Below, piece after piece: positions 17,256-27,200 of a stretch of 64,000 bases of DNA. A program made the translations under genes and the position numbers. Every line of letters starts with the position of its first letter. Position 1 is the stretch's first letter. Origin of the DNA: Dyadobacter jiangsuensis. Lineage in GTDB: Bacteria; Bacteroidota; Bacteroidia; Cytophagales; Spirosomataceae. Where the stretch lies: contig NZ_PYAS01000005.1 in the NCBI RefSeq assembly GCF_003014695.1, positions 248,001 through 312,000 on the forward strand, read 5' to 3'. The notes beneath the pieces were generated by a model. The model was not told where the DNA came from, did no database searches, and saw nothing but the letters and a program-made list of their open reading frames with translations.

Positions 17256-20144
17256 CTACTGCTTGAAAATTCTGAATTGCTTAACCAGTTCCCCGTTATT
17301 TTCAACCCTGATAAAGTAAATCCCGGCCGAGAGCCCGATGGCATCCAGATCCAGGTTTGCGAGCTCGTCGGACACCTTCACGAGCGAACCGGCAATAGGG
17401 ATTCGCTTACCAGCCACCGTGACAATCTCCCAGCTCAGATTGTCTCCCGGCTGGTATTCGGGCAGTTTGATGTTTACAATGCTTTCAACCGGGTTCGGAT
17501 AAAACGCCCAGTCTTCCATATTCTTGCTGATATCCACCTTGTCGCCAGCCGAAATACCAAATTCGATGGAGTTCGTAACCACCGCGGAATCTTCCCGGAA
17601 CGCGGTAACCGTCAATGTATACCTCCCCACATAGGGTGCAAAGCCCGAAGCATCTTCATACAATGCGTAGGGGAAAATCGCAGTCGTTGCTTTTCTGCGG
17701 AAAGGACCGTTCAGATCGAACGAAACTTTATCATACTCGAAATTTCCATATGCGTACATGTTCAGCTTCGAAGGCAGCGAATCGGAGGGGATCACATCAT
17801 CGCCGGACAATTTCCTGATCACACGCTGATCCACCTTGCTTCCTCCCTGAACGAGCTCGAAGCGGAGCTCTGGGGTTTGCACAAGCAATACCAACGGGAT
17901 TTCCACATAGGCGCCCGCGTTGTCGTACGCGCGGATGATCAGCCGGTACTCGCCCTCTTCGGTAGGTGTTCCCGAAAACTCGTTCAGCGCAAAAGTGAGC
18001 CACGACGGCCGGTTCTGTACGGTAACCGATGAAATGTAGCCATCCGCATCCCCGAAAATATTAGTCGGCAGAATGTAATTGAACGGCATGTTGATCTGCG
18101 CATATTTGGTAGGCAGACCGCTCGTGGCGAATGGCGGTGAGTTCAGAAACTGCGGCTCCACGACTTTAACTGTAAAGTAAGTTTCTACAAACGCATTCAG
18201 ATCATCATATGCTTTTAGGATAATGCGGTAGTCGCCCAGCTTGGTAGGCGTGCCGCTCAATACGCCGTTCGAAAACGTCAGCCAGGAAGGCAGTTCACTG
18301 GCTTCCACTTTGGTAATGCTTCCATCCGGATCAACGAATGCGGTTTTAGGAATGGTAATAGTAAATGGCTTATCCACTGCCACCAGCTGGTTCGAGAAAT
18401 TACTGTCCACGGTCGGCGGTTTGTTCGCATTCTCGCGGGTATCCACACGAATAGTGAAAAACGCTTCGGCCGAACCGCCCTCGTCGTCGATACCCTTCAC
18501 TGAAATGCGATAATCGCCGAGCGTCGTAGGTCTTCCGCGCAGAACGCCGTTTTCGTAACGCAGCCACGCGGGCAGCGTGCCCACATCCACGCGCACGATC
18601 TTGCCATCCACATCCGAGAAGGTATCGATAGGAAGCCGGTATTCAAAATCCTTGTTGACCGGAATAATCTGCATCGGCACCGGCCTGAAAACGTAAGGCA
18701 TATAATTGGACGCATCATCCCAGTAACTGGGTGCGAGAATGTCTTCGATCAATCGAATCCTGACCGGACGCGGCTTCGCTGGGTCCGCGTAGGCACGTTT
18801 GGCCCATTCATCGTAAACCACTCCCTGCGCACCGCCTTTTTCCGTCGCTGCCGACAAACGATACGACACCGAATCGGCATACACGATCGGGGTCATCGGT
18901 TTATTCAGCCAGGAAACAGCGCCCTGTCTCAAAAAACCTTCGGCGCGTGCCATCTGGTCTTTGGTAGAAATCACCGCAGCCACCACATTCGCCCCATGCT
19001 CGAAGTTCTCGTTGATCTGCTTCATGTGGGCGGCATTATCAAGGTATGAACTCACAAAAAGCTCATTGGCCGTGATAAAACCCGCCGGTGCGTCGCTTTT
19101 GATAATATCCACCGACCACCGGTGATCGTGTGCTGCCAGGTTGTCGTTGACCTTGATCCCGTCCGTCTTTTCGTTGAGATCGCGAAAGCCCAATGTCCCC
19201 CGCGTCGCTGATTGCGCATCAAATACCGACCCATAATCAGACACATATTTAATGCCCGGATCGACGCCTTTGACCACCGCTACCATTTGCTCGGTAAATC
19301 TTTTGAGCATCATATGACGATAGATGTACCAATCCTTTCCATAGCGCTGGCGGAACGAAAGGTTGGGCTCCCAGGCAGTTGCAGGTGGATTCGCCTCGTC
19401 GAACGACTTGAAAGTCATCCCCCACAGGTAATTGATCCGCTCGATTTTTTTGTACTTTCCTTTGACAAATTCCTTAAAACCCTTCACCATCGAGGGAGAA
19501 TAGTCGTAAACAGCGGCGTTTTCCTTACCGTTTTCGATCAAACCGCCGCCATACTCGCCTTCCTGCGTACCCGTGCAGGTCACCGACACATACAGCAGTT
19601 TCTTTTCTGTTTGCAAATACTTGTAATGGTTCATCACCTCTTTCACGAAGGCAACTCCCTTATCCAGAATAGGCTGGTTATCAAATCCGAAAAAAGTATC
19701 CTCATAACCACTGAGTAACGGCTTGCCGGAATGACTGAACTGGCTGTCGGAAACATCCCAGAAACCTTTGATACGCGTACTGTGCCGGCCAAGGTGAATG
19801 CGCAATGCCACTTTCATGCCCAGGTCGGTGGCGATTTGGATCTGCTGATCGTACTTGGCCCATTGCGGCTTGTCGGTAGGAGAATTGAGATAAATTTTAT
19901 CCCAGGGAATGGTAATATATACTGCGTTAAGCCCGTAACTCTTTGCCGACCGGATCAGGTCCGGCTCCGGACCGATATCGTCCGGGTTAGTGAGGTTCAG
20001 GAGCATCAGCGCAAGGTAGCGCTGGTTATCTGTTTCAGTAGTTCTCTGCGGGCTTTGCGCCGATACAGGACCGGCCCATGCGAGGACTGTCAGCAACAAG
20101 GCAATACGGGTCAAAAACTTAAACGCGCACGTAGAATTGAGCAT
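17256..20144 (-). CDS. Secreted glycoside-hydrolase-like protein with Ig-like repeats and T9SS sorting domain
   Basis: A 962-residue secreted protein. After a signal peptide (about residues 1-30, ending VSAQ), residues 40-440 look like a TIM barrel of the beta-galactosidase/GH42-like kind (GLNAVYITIPWDKIYL, GMKVALRIHLGRH, YVSDYGSVFDA); catalytic acids were not pinned down. Three putative Ig (He_PIG-like) modules follow, each ending LxGxPTxLGDYRI or similar. The last 85 residues are a type A T9SS sorting domain (FYPNPVESIVNIKLP ... GIYFIRVENNG ... KQFRIFKQ), which directs export through the type IX system. The ATG at 20144, 1 nt after the GT4 stop, gives a good signal peptide. It is the last gene of a GT2-GT4-substrate operon. 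Enzymatic activity is inferred. Confidence 0.75.
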   Translation of the reverse strand: MLNSTCAFKFLTRIALLLTVLAWAGPVSAQSPQRTTETDNQRYLALMLLNLTNPDDIGPEPDLIRSAKSYGLNAVYITIPWDKIYLNSPTDKPQWAKYDQQIQIATDLGMKVALRIHLGRHSTRIKGFWDVSDSQFSHSGKPLLSGYEDTFFGFDNQPILDKGVAFVKEVMNHYKYLQTEKKLLYVSVTCTGTQEGEYGGGLIENGKENAAVYDYSPSMVKGFKEFVKGKYKKIERINYLWGMTFKSFDEANPPATAWEPNLSFRQRYGKDWYIYRHMMLKRFTEQMVAVVKGVDPGIKYVSDYGSVFDAQSATRGTLGFRDLNEKTDGIKVNDNLAAHDHRWSVDIIKSDAPAGFITANELFVSSYLDNAAHMKQINENFEHGANVVAAVISTKDQMARAEGFLRQGAVSWLNKPMTPIVYADSVSYRLSAATEKGGAQGVVYDEWAKRAYADPAKPRPVRIRLIEDILAPSYWDDASNYMPYVFRPVPMQIIPVNKDFEYRLPIDTFSDVDGKIVRVDVGTLPAWLRYENGVLRGRPTTLGDYRISVKGIDDEGGSAEAFFTIRVDTRENANKPPTVDSNFSNQLVAVDKPFTITIPKTAFVDPDGSITKVEASELPSWLTFSNGVLSGTPTKLGDYRIILKAYDDLNAFVETYFTVKVVEPQFLNSPPFATSGLPTKYAQINMPFNYILPTNIFGDADGYISSVTVQNRPSWLTFALNEFSGTPTEEGEYRLIIRAYDNAGAYVEIPLVLLVQTPELRFELVQGGSKVDQRVIRKLSGDDVIPSDSLPSKLNMYAYGNFEYDKVSFDLNGPFRRKATTAIFPYALYEDASGFAPYVGRYTLTVTAFREDSAVVTNSIEFGISAGDKVDISKNMEDWAFYPNPVESIVNIKLPEYQPGDNLSWEIVTVAGKRIPIAGSLVKVSDELANLDLDAIGLSAGIYFIRVENNGELVKQFRIFKQ

Positions 20145-20145
20145 A

Positions 20146-21261
20146 CTAACGGGTTTTGTCAATTAATTCGATCCACTCATTATATCCGTTTTCCACATTG
20201 AACCGGCTCGCTACCTCGATGCTCCGGGCACTGTCGGTTTTGGTTTCTCCGTTCATCACCGAGCGCATGGCCGCAACCATTTGTCTGACGCTCAGATCGT
20301 CCGTAACCACACCCATCCCATCTTTGACAAACTCGGAAACACCCCCGGAAGGAAATGCAACAATAGGCTTACCCAGCAACGCAGCTTCTATCATCACCAG
20401 TGGAAAAGGATCCTGCCGTGAGGTAAGCAGAAAACCATTTCCCATATTAAGATAGGCATAATAATCTTCTTTCTGCTTGCCGGTCAGGTGAATTTTGGTC
20501 GCCGACGTGTTGTTGGCGCAGCGTTGCTCGGTATAATACACCAATCCGTCGTCGATCGTTGCACCAACCCACACCAGATGTACCCGCGGGTCATTTACTT
20601 CCGCGGCAATGTCGGGCAGCAGATCGAAGCCTTTGCGTTCGGAAGTCATACCCGACAATATCCACACGAATGCATCCGCCGGAATACCGAGCTTTTTTCG
20701 CAATTCCGCCGAACGATTATCATCCTTTTTGACCAGGGAAGGATCAATGAATGAGTAAAGCAATCCTACGTTTTTCCCTCCGGCATCTTTCAATGAATCG
20801 CAAGTCGTTTGTGAGCAGCCTATCAGCAGCTCCGAATAATCCACAATGCTTTTGAAGTCGGGGGCGCTCAGGTACGCGTATGTGAGCGGCATTTCGTGGA
20901 AATGGGTGATTACTTTTATTCCAAATTCCTTTGCTACGACAATCGTCTCCGGAATCATCGTCGTATTCACATACCAGAAGTCCGCTTGGAAACTTTTGGC
21001 AAGCTTTCTCAATGCGCGGAGCGTGGGATTAATGCCCAGGTGAAAGGAAATTTTCTCGATTGTATTGAATTTGCGCGGGGCAATATGGACGGGAATGTCC
21101 TGGGGAAACTCGGCGAGCAGTTCGCCATTCGCGAAACTGACGATACCAACGTCAAACCGCGAGCGGTCTATTTTTTTCAAAATGTACAACAGCATCATTT
21201 CCGATCCTGTTCGTGTGGCATAGGGCGTAAAAAAGAGGATTCTCTTCTTGGATTGATTCAT
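20146..21261 (-). CDS. Glycosyltransferase family 4
   Basis: A 371-residue GT-B fold glycosyltransferase. The N-terminal acceptor half begins ILFFTPYATRTGSEMM, with the glycine-containing loop usual in GT4. The C-terminal half carries GMTSERKGFDLLPDIA and the EAALLGKPIVAFPSGGVSEF stretch that binds the nucleotide-sugar donor. It would transfer a sugar from an activated donor to a polysaccharide or glycolipid acceptor at the inner membrane. Its start overlaps the stop of the upstream GT2 gene by 4 nt (ATGA), and its stop is 1 nt before the T9SS substrate gene, so all three are translated as one operon. Donor and acceptor are unknown. Confidence 0.88.
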   Translation of the reverse strand: MNQSKKRILFFTPYATRTGSEMMLLYILKKIDRSRFDVGIVSFANGELLAEFPQDIPVHIAPRKFNTIEKISFHLGINPTLRALRKLAKSFQADFWYVNTTMIPETIVVAKEFGIKVITHFHEMPLTYAYLSAPDFKSIVDYSELLIGCSQTTCDSLKDAGGKNVGLLYSFIDPSLVKKDDNRSAELRKKLGIPADAFVWILSGMTSERKGFDLLPDIAAEVNDPRVHLVWVGATIDDGLVYYTEQRCANNTSATKIHLTGKQKEDYYAYLNMGNGFLLTSRQDPFPLVMIEAALLGKPIVAFPSGGVSEFVKDGMGVVTDDLSVRQMVAAMRSVMNGETKTDSARSIEVASRFNVENGYNEWIELIDKTR

Positions 21262-22265
21262 GCAGAGGCAGTTAAGAGGTCGATGTTCTCCTGGGGCTTG
21301 ATTTTGTACAGCCCCTCCCGGAGGAACAGCGTTTTCCAGAAATATTTTAAAAGAACGCGTGTCTTCCTTACATATATATGTTGTGTGCGAAGTTCCGAGA
21401 ACGGATTTCCGCTTTTTCTCAAATTAAACAGCATTTTCCATCCGTAAACCACCGGCACCATGAAAATGTAATGCAGGATCAGCATGATATAGTGAAAGAT
21501 GCCGTATTGCTTCCTTACCCAGAGGAAATTAGAAACCTGCATCTGGGTACTGAACCGATTGATCCACGATATATTCGTCCGGCGGAACGGGTTATTGTTT
21601 TCAAGATGGATAAAAGTGCAATCCTGAAAATAACACAGCTTGCCGAGCTTTCCCAATCGACCCGACCATTCCACGTCTTCGCCATACATGAAAAACTCTT
21701 TGCTGAAACCGCCTGTTTTTTCAAAACCTTCCCTTCTTACAAACATGAACGCACCCACGAGCCAGTCGTGCTGATCGGGATCGGAATAGGCCGGTTCAGG
21801 ATAAAGTTTATTAACGATCTTATCTACCAGGCCGCTCGGAGGAAGTATGAAAAACGTCTTCCGGAACTCGTTAAAACTCCGGTAGAAAGGCATCGGAGTG
21901 CCGTCTGGGTAATATTGTAACGCGCCGCAGGCAATAATATCCGTCCGCTGGTTCATGCGTTCGAAACAACGGCCGATCACATTATCGGTCAGCAGTGTAT
22001 CGGCATTCAACAACAACAGATATTTCCCTTGGGCGATTTCCATGCCACGGTTATTGGCAATACCGAAACCCGCATTGAACTCCATGTCGACCCACCGAAC
22101 TTCCGGATGGACCTCCCTCACCAACGCGCCGCCGCCATTTGCCGGATCATTGTCTACTACTACCACCTCGAAGGTTACTCCGGAAGTAAACCGTTTGATC
22201 GAATCTAAGCAATTGATAATGAGTTGAGGCGTCCTGTAATTAATGATAATAATGGATACATCCAT
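21258..22265 (-). CDS. Glycosyltransferase family 2
   Basis: A GT-A fold glycosyltransferase of the rhamnosyl-/galactofuranosyl-transferase-like group. With the ATG at 22265 (335 residues) the protein begins DVSIIIINYRTPQLIINCL. The upstream in-frame start would add 21 residues and run into the thiolase terminator. The donor-binding NADTLL (a DxD-like motif) lies near residue 90, and WLVGAFMFVRREGFEKTGGF with the acidic FFMYGEDVEWSGRL near 190-210. The C-terminal part has hydrophobic helices (YIMLILHYIFMVPVVYGW) that probably hold it at the inner membrane. First gene of the GT2-GT4-T9SS substrate operon. Confidence 0.88.
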   Translation of the reverse strand: MDVSIIIINYRTPQLIINCLDSIKRFTSGVTFEVVVVDNDPANGGGALVREVHPEVRWVDMEFNAGFGIANNRGMEIAQGKYLLLLNADTLLTDNVIGRCFERMNQRTDIIACGALQYYPDGTPMPFYRSFNEFRKTFFILPPSGLVDKIVNKLYPEPAYSDPDQHDWLVGAFMFVRREGFEKTGGFSKEFFMYGEDVEWSGRLGKLGKLCYFQDCTFIHLENNNPFRRTNISWINRFSTQMQVSNFLWVRKQYGIFHYIMLILHYIFMVPVVYGWKMLFNLRKSGNPFSELRTQHIYVRKTRVLLKYFWKTLFLREGLYKIKPQENIDLLTASA

Positions 22266-22297
22266 GAAAGCGGGCGTGCATGATGAAAGGGCAAAAA

Positions 22298-22338
22298 TAA
22301 AAAATCTCCCCGGAAGATGGGTAACCATTCCGGGGAGA
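22298..22338 (-). terminator. Strong intrinsic terminator of the thiolase gene
   Basis: On the minus strand: stem TCTCCCCGGAA / TTCCGGGGAGA (22338-22328 and 22315-22305), 12-nt loop, then UUUUUUAUUUUU. Placed 34 nt after the thiolase stop and before the GT2 start at 22265. Confidence 0.85.
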
Positions 22339-22371
22339 CCTTTAAAATCAAGTCGAATGTTAGTCTACGGC

Positions 22372-23550
22372 CTAATTGAGCCTTTCATAAATACCGGCAA
22401 CGCCCTGGCCGCCACCAACACAGGCAGTTACCATGCCGTATTTCTGGCCTTGACGCTTCATTTCGTTGAAAAGCTGGACGGAAAGTCGGGCGCCCGTCGA
22501 GCCTAATGCATGCCCTAACGCAATGGCGCCGCCATTCGGGTTGACGATCGCCGGATCGATCCCCAATTCCTGGATCACCGCCAGCGATTGCGCCGCAAAT
22601 GCCTCATTCAATTCCACCTGCTGAATATCGCCCAGTTTCAACCCCGCCTGCTTCAATGCCAACGGCACGGCTGCTACGGGCCCGATGCCCATAATGCGTG
22701 GGTCCACACCCGCCGTAGCGTACGACATCATACGTGCGATGGGTTTCAAGCCCAATTCATTCACCAATCTTTCCGACATCACGATTACAAATGCAGCACC
22801 GTCGGAAGTTTGCGACGAGTTACCGGCCGTTACCGAACCTCCTGCTGCAAAAACAGGTTTCAGTTTATTTAATGCCTCCACAGTCGTGTCCGCGCGCGGA
22901 CCTTCATCCTGGTTGATCACCGTTTCTTTCGTTTTCTTCTTGCCCGAAGCCTGGTCGAAATACGTTTCCTTTACGATCACCGGCACAATGCCGTCCGCAA
23001 ACCAGCCTTCTTTCTGCGCACGCAATGCTTTTTGATGAGATTGAAATGAAAATTCATCCTGCGCTTCGCGGCTGATTTTGAAATCCTGTGCCACCTGCTC
23101 GGCCGTAAGGCCCATGCTGAGGTAGTAGTCGGGATTGGTATGGGCTATTTCGTAGTTCAAGGCAGTTTTCCAGCCCATTGTGGGGACGAGCGACATCGAT
23201 TCGGTGCCGCCTGCGATAATGCATTCGGCCATTCCGGCGTGGATTTTCGCCGACGCCATCGCTATTGCCTCCACGCCCGAGCCGCAATACCGGTTGATGG
23301 TAATCCCGGACACATTTTTGGGCAACGAAAGCAAAGCCACGTACCGGCCCATTTGCATGCCTTGCTCGGCTTCCGGCACCGCATTTCCCACAATCACATC
23401 ATCCACGCGGGTGGGATCAAGCTGCGGGGTTTGTTCCAGCAAATGTTTGATCACCGCCGCACCGAGGTCGTCGGGACGTGTAAACCGGAACCCGCCTCTC
23501 GGCGCCTTGCCCACCGCGGTGCGATAGCCCGCAACAATGTATGCGTTCAT
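22372..23550 (-). CDS. Acetyl-CoA C-acyltransferase (thiolase)
   Basis: A 392-residue thiolase that cleaves 3-ketoacyl-CoA with CoA (last step of beta-oxidation) or runs in reverse. Seen: the acyl-accepting Cys89 in NRYCGSGVEAIAMAS, the active-site GGAIALGHALGSTGAR with the catalytic His, and the C-terminal Cys in MVTACVGGGQG. Length and motif spacing are normal. The gene is monocistronic here, with a palindromic operator 47-60 nt upstream shared with the acyl-CoA dehydrogenase gene and a strong terminator downstream. A FadB-type partner is not in the window. Whether the physiological role is degradative (FadA-like) or biosynthetic is not decided by sequence, but co-regulation favours degradation. 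Confidence 0.93.
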   Translation of the reverse strand: MNAYIVAGYRTAVGKAPRGGFRFTRPDDLGAAVIKHLLEQTPQLDPTRVDDVIVGNAVPEAEQGMQMGRYVALLSLPKNVSGITINRYCGSGVEAIAMASAKIHAGMAECIIAGGTESMSLVPTMGWKTALNYEIAHTNPDYYLSMGLTAEQVAQDFKISREAQDEFSFQSHQKALRAQKEGWFADGIVPVIVKETYFDQASGKKKTKETVINQDEGPRADTTVEALNKLKPVFAAGGSVTAGNSSQTSDGAAFVIVMSERLVNELGLKPIARMMSYATAGVDPRIMGIGPVAAVPLALKQAGLKLGDIQQVELNEAFAAQSLAVIQELGIDPAIVNPNGGAIALGHALGSTGARLSVQLFNEMKRQGQKYGMVTACVGGGQGVAGIYERLN

Positions 23551-23596
23551 ATTGGATCTGTTTTTGGAATCGATATTAAAGCAGGTACATCAATTA

Positions 23597-23610
23597 GTAT
23601 GCCTGCATAC
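23597..23610. promoter_or_regulatory. Palindromic operator upstream of thiolase
   Basis: GTATGC-CT-GCATAC, flanked by A and CATT exactly as in copy 1 upstream of the acyl-CoA dehydrogenase gene (17123-17136). It lies 47-60 nt before the thiolase ATG. Three copies of this site in front of two beta-oxidation genes and none recognised elsewhere in 64 kb argue for a dedicated regulator. Confidence 0.6.
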
Positions 23611-23643
23611 CATTCGTAAAAATAGGTATTAATACTAAAACAA

Positions 23644-23675
23644 CAAACCGCCGGAGTTTGTTTTCCGGCGGTTTG
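23644..23675 (-). terminator. Hairpin downstream of the PspC gene
   Basis: Perfect 12-bp stem CAAACCGCCGGA / TCCGGCGGTTTG with an 8-nt loop. The minus-strand tail is U-rich (UUGUUUUAG). It lies 37 nt after the PspC stop and would end that transcript before the thiolase promoter region. Confidence 0.65.
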
Positions 23676-23711
23676 CAACTACCAAGTCTTTGCTGATGGA
23701 AGTTTTAAATT

Positions 23712-23945
23712 TTAGGAAGGGATGTGCCCTTGTTCCAGCTCTTTGGGGCGTTTTGCGATGTCGGGCATGACGATCCAAAGGATGATGTAAAACAAAATGA
23801 CAGGAAAGGTAACCGGGATAAAGACTGCGAGTACGAACAACACACGGATAATAGTGGCGTCGATTTCGAAGTATTCGGCTAACCCTGAGGCTACACCGCC
23901 GATCATTTTGTTGCTGGTGTTACGGAACAATCTATTGTGGTTCAT
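23712..23945 (-). CDS. PspC domain-containing membrane protein
   Basis: A 77-residue protein that is essentially one PspC domain: an N-terminal KMIGGVASGLAEYFEIDATIIRVLF signature region (residues 13-37) and a long hydrophobic stretch (VLAVFIPVTFPVILFYIILWIVM) that crosses the inner membrane once or as a hairpin. PspC proteins sense or respond to envelope stress; in Bacteroidota short PspC proteins are common and their partners unclear. No other psp gene is adjacent. A TACCTTTG -7-like box lies 32 nt upstream and a hairpin terminator follows, so it is probably transcribed alone. Confidence 0.88.
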   Translation of the reverse strand: MNHNRLFRNTSNKMIGGVASGLAEYFEIDATIIRVLFVLAVFIPVTFPVILFYIILWIVMPDIAKRPKELEQGHIPS

Positions 23946-23976
23946 GGCTATATCTGTTTAAATCGTTTTGATGTTT

Positions 23977-23984
23977 CAAAGGTA
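23977..23984 (-). promoter_or_regulatory. Candidate -7 box of the PspC gene
   Basis: Minus strand TACCTTTG, a full match to TAnnTTTG, 32 nt before the ATG. No -33 TTG at 19-21 nt was found. Confidence 0.35.
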
Positions 23985-24109
23985 CTATGCATTACCCAGT
24001 AGTGGTTTTAAATCTGTACAAACGGTTCTACACCGTTGGCACGGGTGATTTTTGAGGATAGATAAATGGCTGTTAAAAGATTAGATATGCATTAGGATTC
24101 TGCCGGATG

Positions 24110-24142
24110 TTGCGTAATACTATTGGCAATGAATTACCTTTG
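24110..24142 (+). promoter_or_regulatory. Candidate secA promoter
   Basis: TTG at 24110-24112 and TACCTTTG at 24135-24142, spacer 22 nt (slightly long). The -7 box matches the Bacteroidota consensus fully. It would give a leader of about 90 nt before the secA ATG at 24241; nothing else was recognised in the 295-nt spacer between the PspC gene and secA. Confidence 0.45.
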
Positions 24143-24240
24143 GGATTGTAAATGCGGGTTTTGCTGACAATGTGACACGCGATTTGTGGCAGGCTCAATA
24201 TTTTATAAGGAAAAACCGGTTAAAAAACATACATCACATC

Positions 24241-27200
24241 ATGTTTAAAATATTTTCCAAGCTATTTGGCACGAAATCGGAACGGGACTTGAAGGAGTTG
24301 ACCCCGTACGTTGAAAAGGTGAATGCCGAATATGCATTGCTAGCCTCTCTGTCGAACGATGAGCTCCGGGCGCAGTCCGCGAACTTGAAACAACATATTG
24401 CCGATCAACTGAAATCTGTCGATGAGCAAATCGCAGCGTTGAGACAGCAGGCAGCCGACGAACCGAATGTGGACAGCAAAGAGGCGATCTTCAAGAAAAT
24501 TGACGCACTCGAACTGGAAAGAAATAAAGAACTGGAAAAAGTGTTGCTGGATATTCTCCCAAAAGCATTTGCGATTGTGAAGGACACCGCGCGCCGTTTT
24601 ACAGAAAATGATAAACTGGAAGTAACCGCCAACTTTTTTGACCGTGAAATCGCTACTAAGAAGTCGAATGTGACCATTAACGGCGACAAGGCACTTTGGA
24701 ATACAACCTGGGACGTGATCGGCCAGCCTATCAAATGGAATATGGTCCATTATGATGTGCAGCTGATCGGTGGTGTGGTGTTGCACCAGGGAAAAATTTC
24801 CGAAATGGCAACGGGCGAAGGTAAAACCCTCGTGGCTACGCTGCCTTCCTTCCTGAATGCGCTCGCAGGACAAGGCGTTCACATTGTAACCGTGAACGAT
24901 TACCTCGCCAAGCGTGACGCCGAGTGGAATGCACCGCTTTTCGAATTCCACGGCATGAGCGTCGACTGTATCGACCGCCACCAGCCAAACACCATTGCAC
25001 GCCGCAATGCCTATAAAGCAGATCTTACTTACGGTACCAACAACGAATTCGGTTTCGACTACCTGCGTGACAATATGTCACGGACGCCGGAAGAGCTCGT
25101 TCAGCGCAAGCACCATTTCGCGATGGTCGATGAGGTCGACTCCGTTTTGATTGACGATGCGCGTACGCCATTGATCATCAGCGGTCCGGTACCGCGCGGC
25201 GACGAGCAGGAATTTTTGGAATTGAAACCACGCGTTTCGAGGATCGTGGAGGCCCAAAAACGCCTTGCGATGGATTTCCTCAACGACGCTAAAAAGAAAA
25301 TCCAGGCAGGAGACAAGAAAGAAGGCGGTTTGGCATTGTTCCGCGCGCACCGCGGTATGCCGAAATACAAGCCTTTGATCAAATACCTTAGTGAAGGCGG
25401 TGTGAAGGCCATTATGCAGGAATCGGAATCGATTTACCTCGCGGAAAACCAGAAACTGATGCCGCAAGCCGACGCTCCGCTCTACTTTACGATAGACGAG
25501 CGCCACAACAGCATCGAACTGACCGAAAAAGGGATCGACTTCCTGACCGGCGAATCGGAAGAGTCCAACTTCTTCATTCTCCCCGACATCGCGGTTGACC
25601 TCGATGCAATCGAAAAAGACACTTCACTCAGCGAGCACGACCGTGTGATCGCGAAAGAAGCATTGATCCGCGATTATTCTGTAAAAACAGCCCGCATCCA
25701 CACGGTTAACCAGCTTTTGAAAGCATTTACATTGTTTGAAAAAGACGTGGAATACGTGATCATGGACGGGAAGGTAAAGATCGTCGATGAGCAAACCGGC
25801 CGTATCATGGAAGGTCGCCGCTATTCCGACGGCTTGCACCAGGCGATTGAAGCCAAAGAAAGTGTACGCGTGGAAGACGCGACGCAGACTTACGCGACGG
25901 TCACCTTGCAAAACTATTTCCGGATGTACCACAAACTGGCTGGTATGACCGGTACCGCGGAAACGGAAGCGGGCGAGTTCTGGGAAATCTACAAACTCGA
26001 CGTGGTAACGATCCCTACTAACCGTGGAATCGTTCGTAAAGACCAGGAAGATAAAGTATACCGCTCGGTTCGCGAGAAATACAATGCGGTAACCGACGAG
26101 ATCGTAGAACTCGTGGAAGCAGGCCGCCCGGTACTCGTGGGAACTACTTCGGTTGAAAACTCCGAGATCATCAGCCGGATGCTCACCCTCCGCAAGATTC
26201 CACACCAGGTTTTGAATGCGAAACAACACCAGCGCGAAGCGGAAGTTGTTTCAGAGGCAGGTAAGCCAGGAACGGTGACCATCGCGACTAACATGGCCGG
26301 TCGTGGTACCGATATTAAACTTACCCCTGAGTCAAAAGCGGCAGGCGGTTTGGCGATCATCGGTACGGAACGCCACGAAAGCCGTCGCGTCGACCGCCAG
26401 CTGCGTGGTCGTTCGGGACGTCAGGGTGACCCGGGTTCATCTCAATTCTTCGTGTCTCTGGAAGACAACCTCATGCGTTTGTTCGGTTCCGACCGGATGG
26501 CAAAAGTAATGGACCGCATGGGCCTTGAAGAAGGCGAAGTGATCCAGAGCAGCATGATCACGAAATCAATCGAGAGAGCTCAGAAAAAAGTAGAAGAGAA
26601 CAACTTCGGAATGCGTAAGCGCCTGCTCGAATATGACGACGTGATGAACTATCAGCGTGACGCGATCTACACCCGTCGCCGCAATGCATTGTTCGGGGAT
26701 CGTCTGGCAGTGGATATTGCCAACACGTTGTTCGATGTATGCGACGAAATCGCTACTACCGCAGGAAGCTACGCGGAGCTCGAACTCGCAGCCATTACCA
26801 CATTAGGTATGGAAGTGCCTTTCACCGAGAGCGAATATGGCTCTATGAAGCCTTCCGATCGCTCGCAAAAACTTTACGACGCTGCTGAAAAACAATACCA
26901 GGATAAAAACGACTCGATTTCAGGCAAAGCATTGCCGGTCCTCCGCTCGATTTACGCAGAGCGCGGCGCGGTGATTTCCGAAATCATGATCCCGTTCACG
27001 GACGGTATCCGTCAGGCAGGTGTCGTAGTAGGCCTTCAAAAAGCCATCGAAAGCGAAGGCAAAGACATTACCCGCGAAATGGAGAAGGCAATCGTGCTTT
27101 CGCTCATCGACCAGGAATGGAAAGAGCATTTGCGTGAAATGGACGATTTGAAACAGTCGGTTCAGAATGCAGTATTCGAACAGAAAGATCCATTGCTGAT

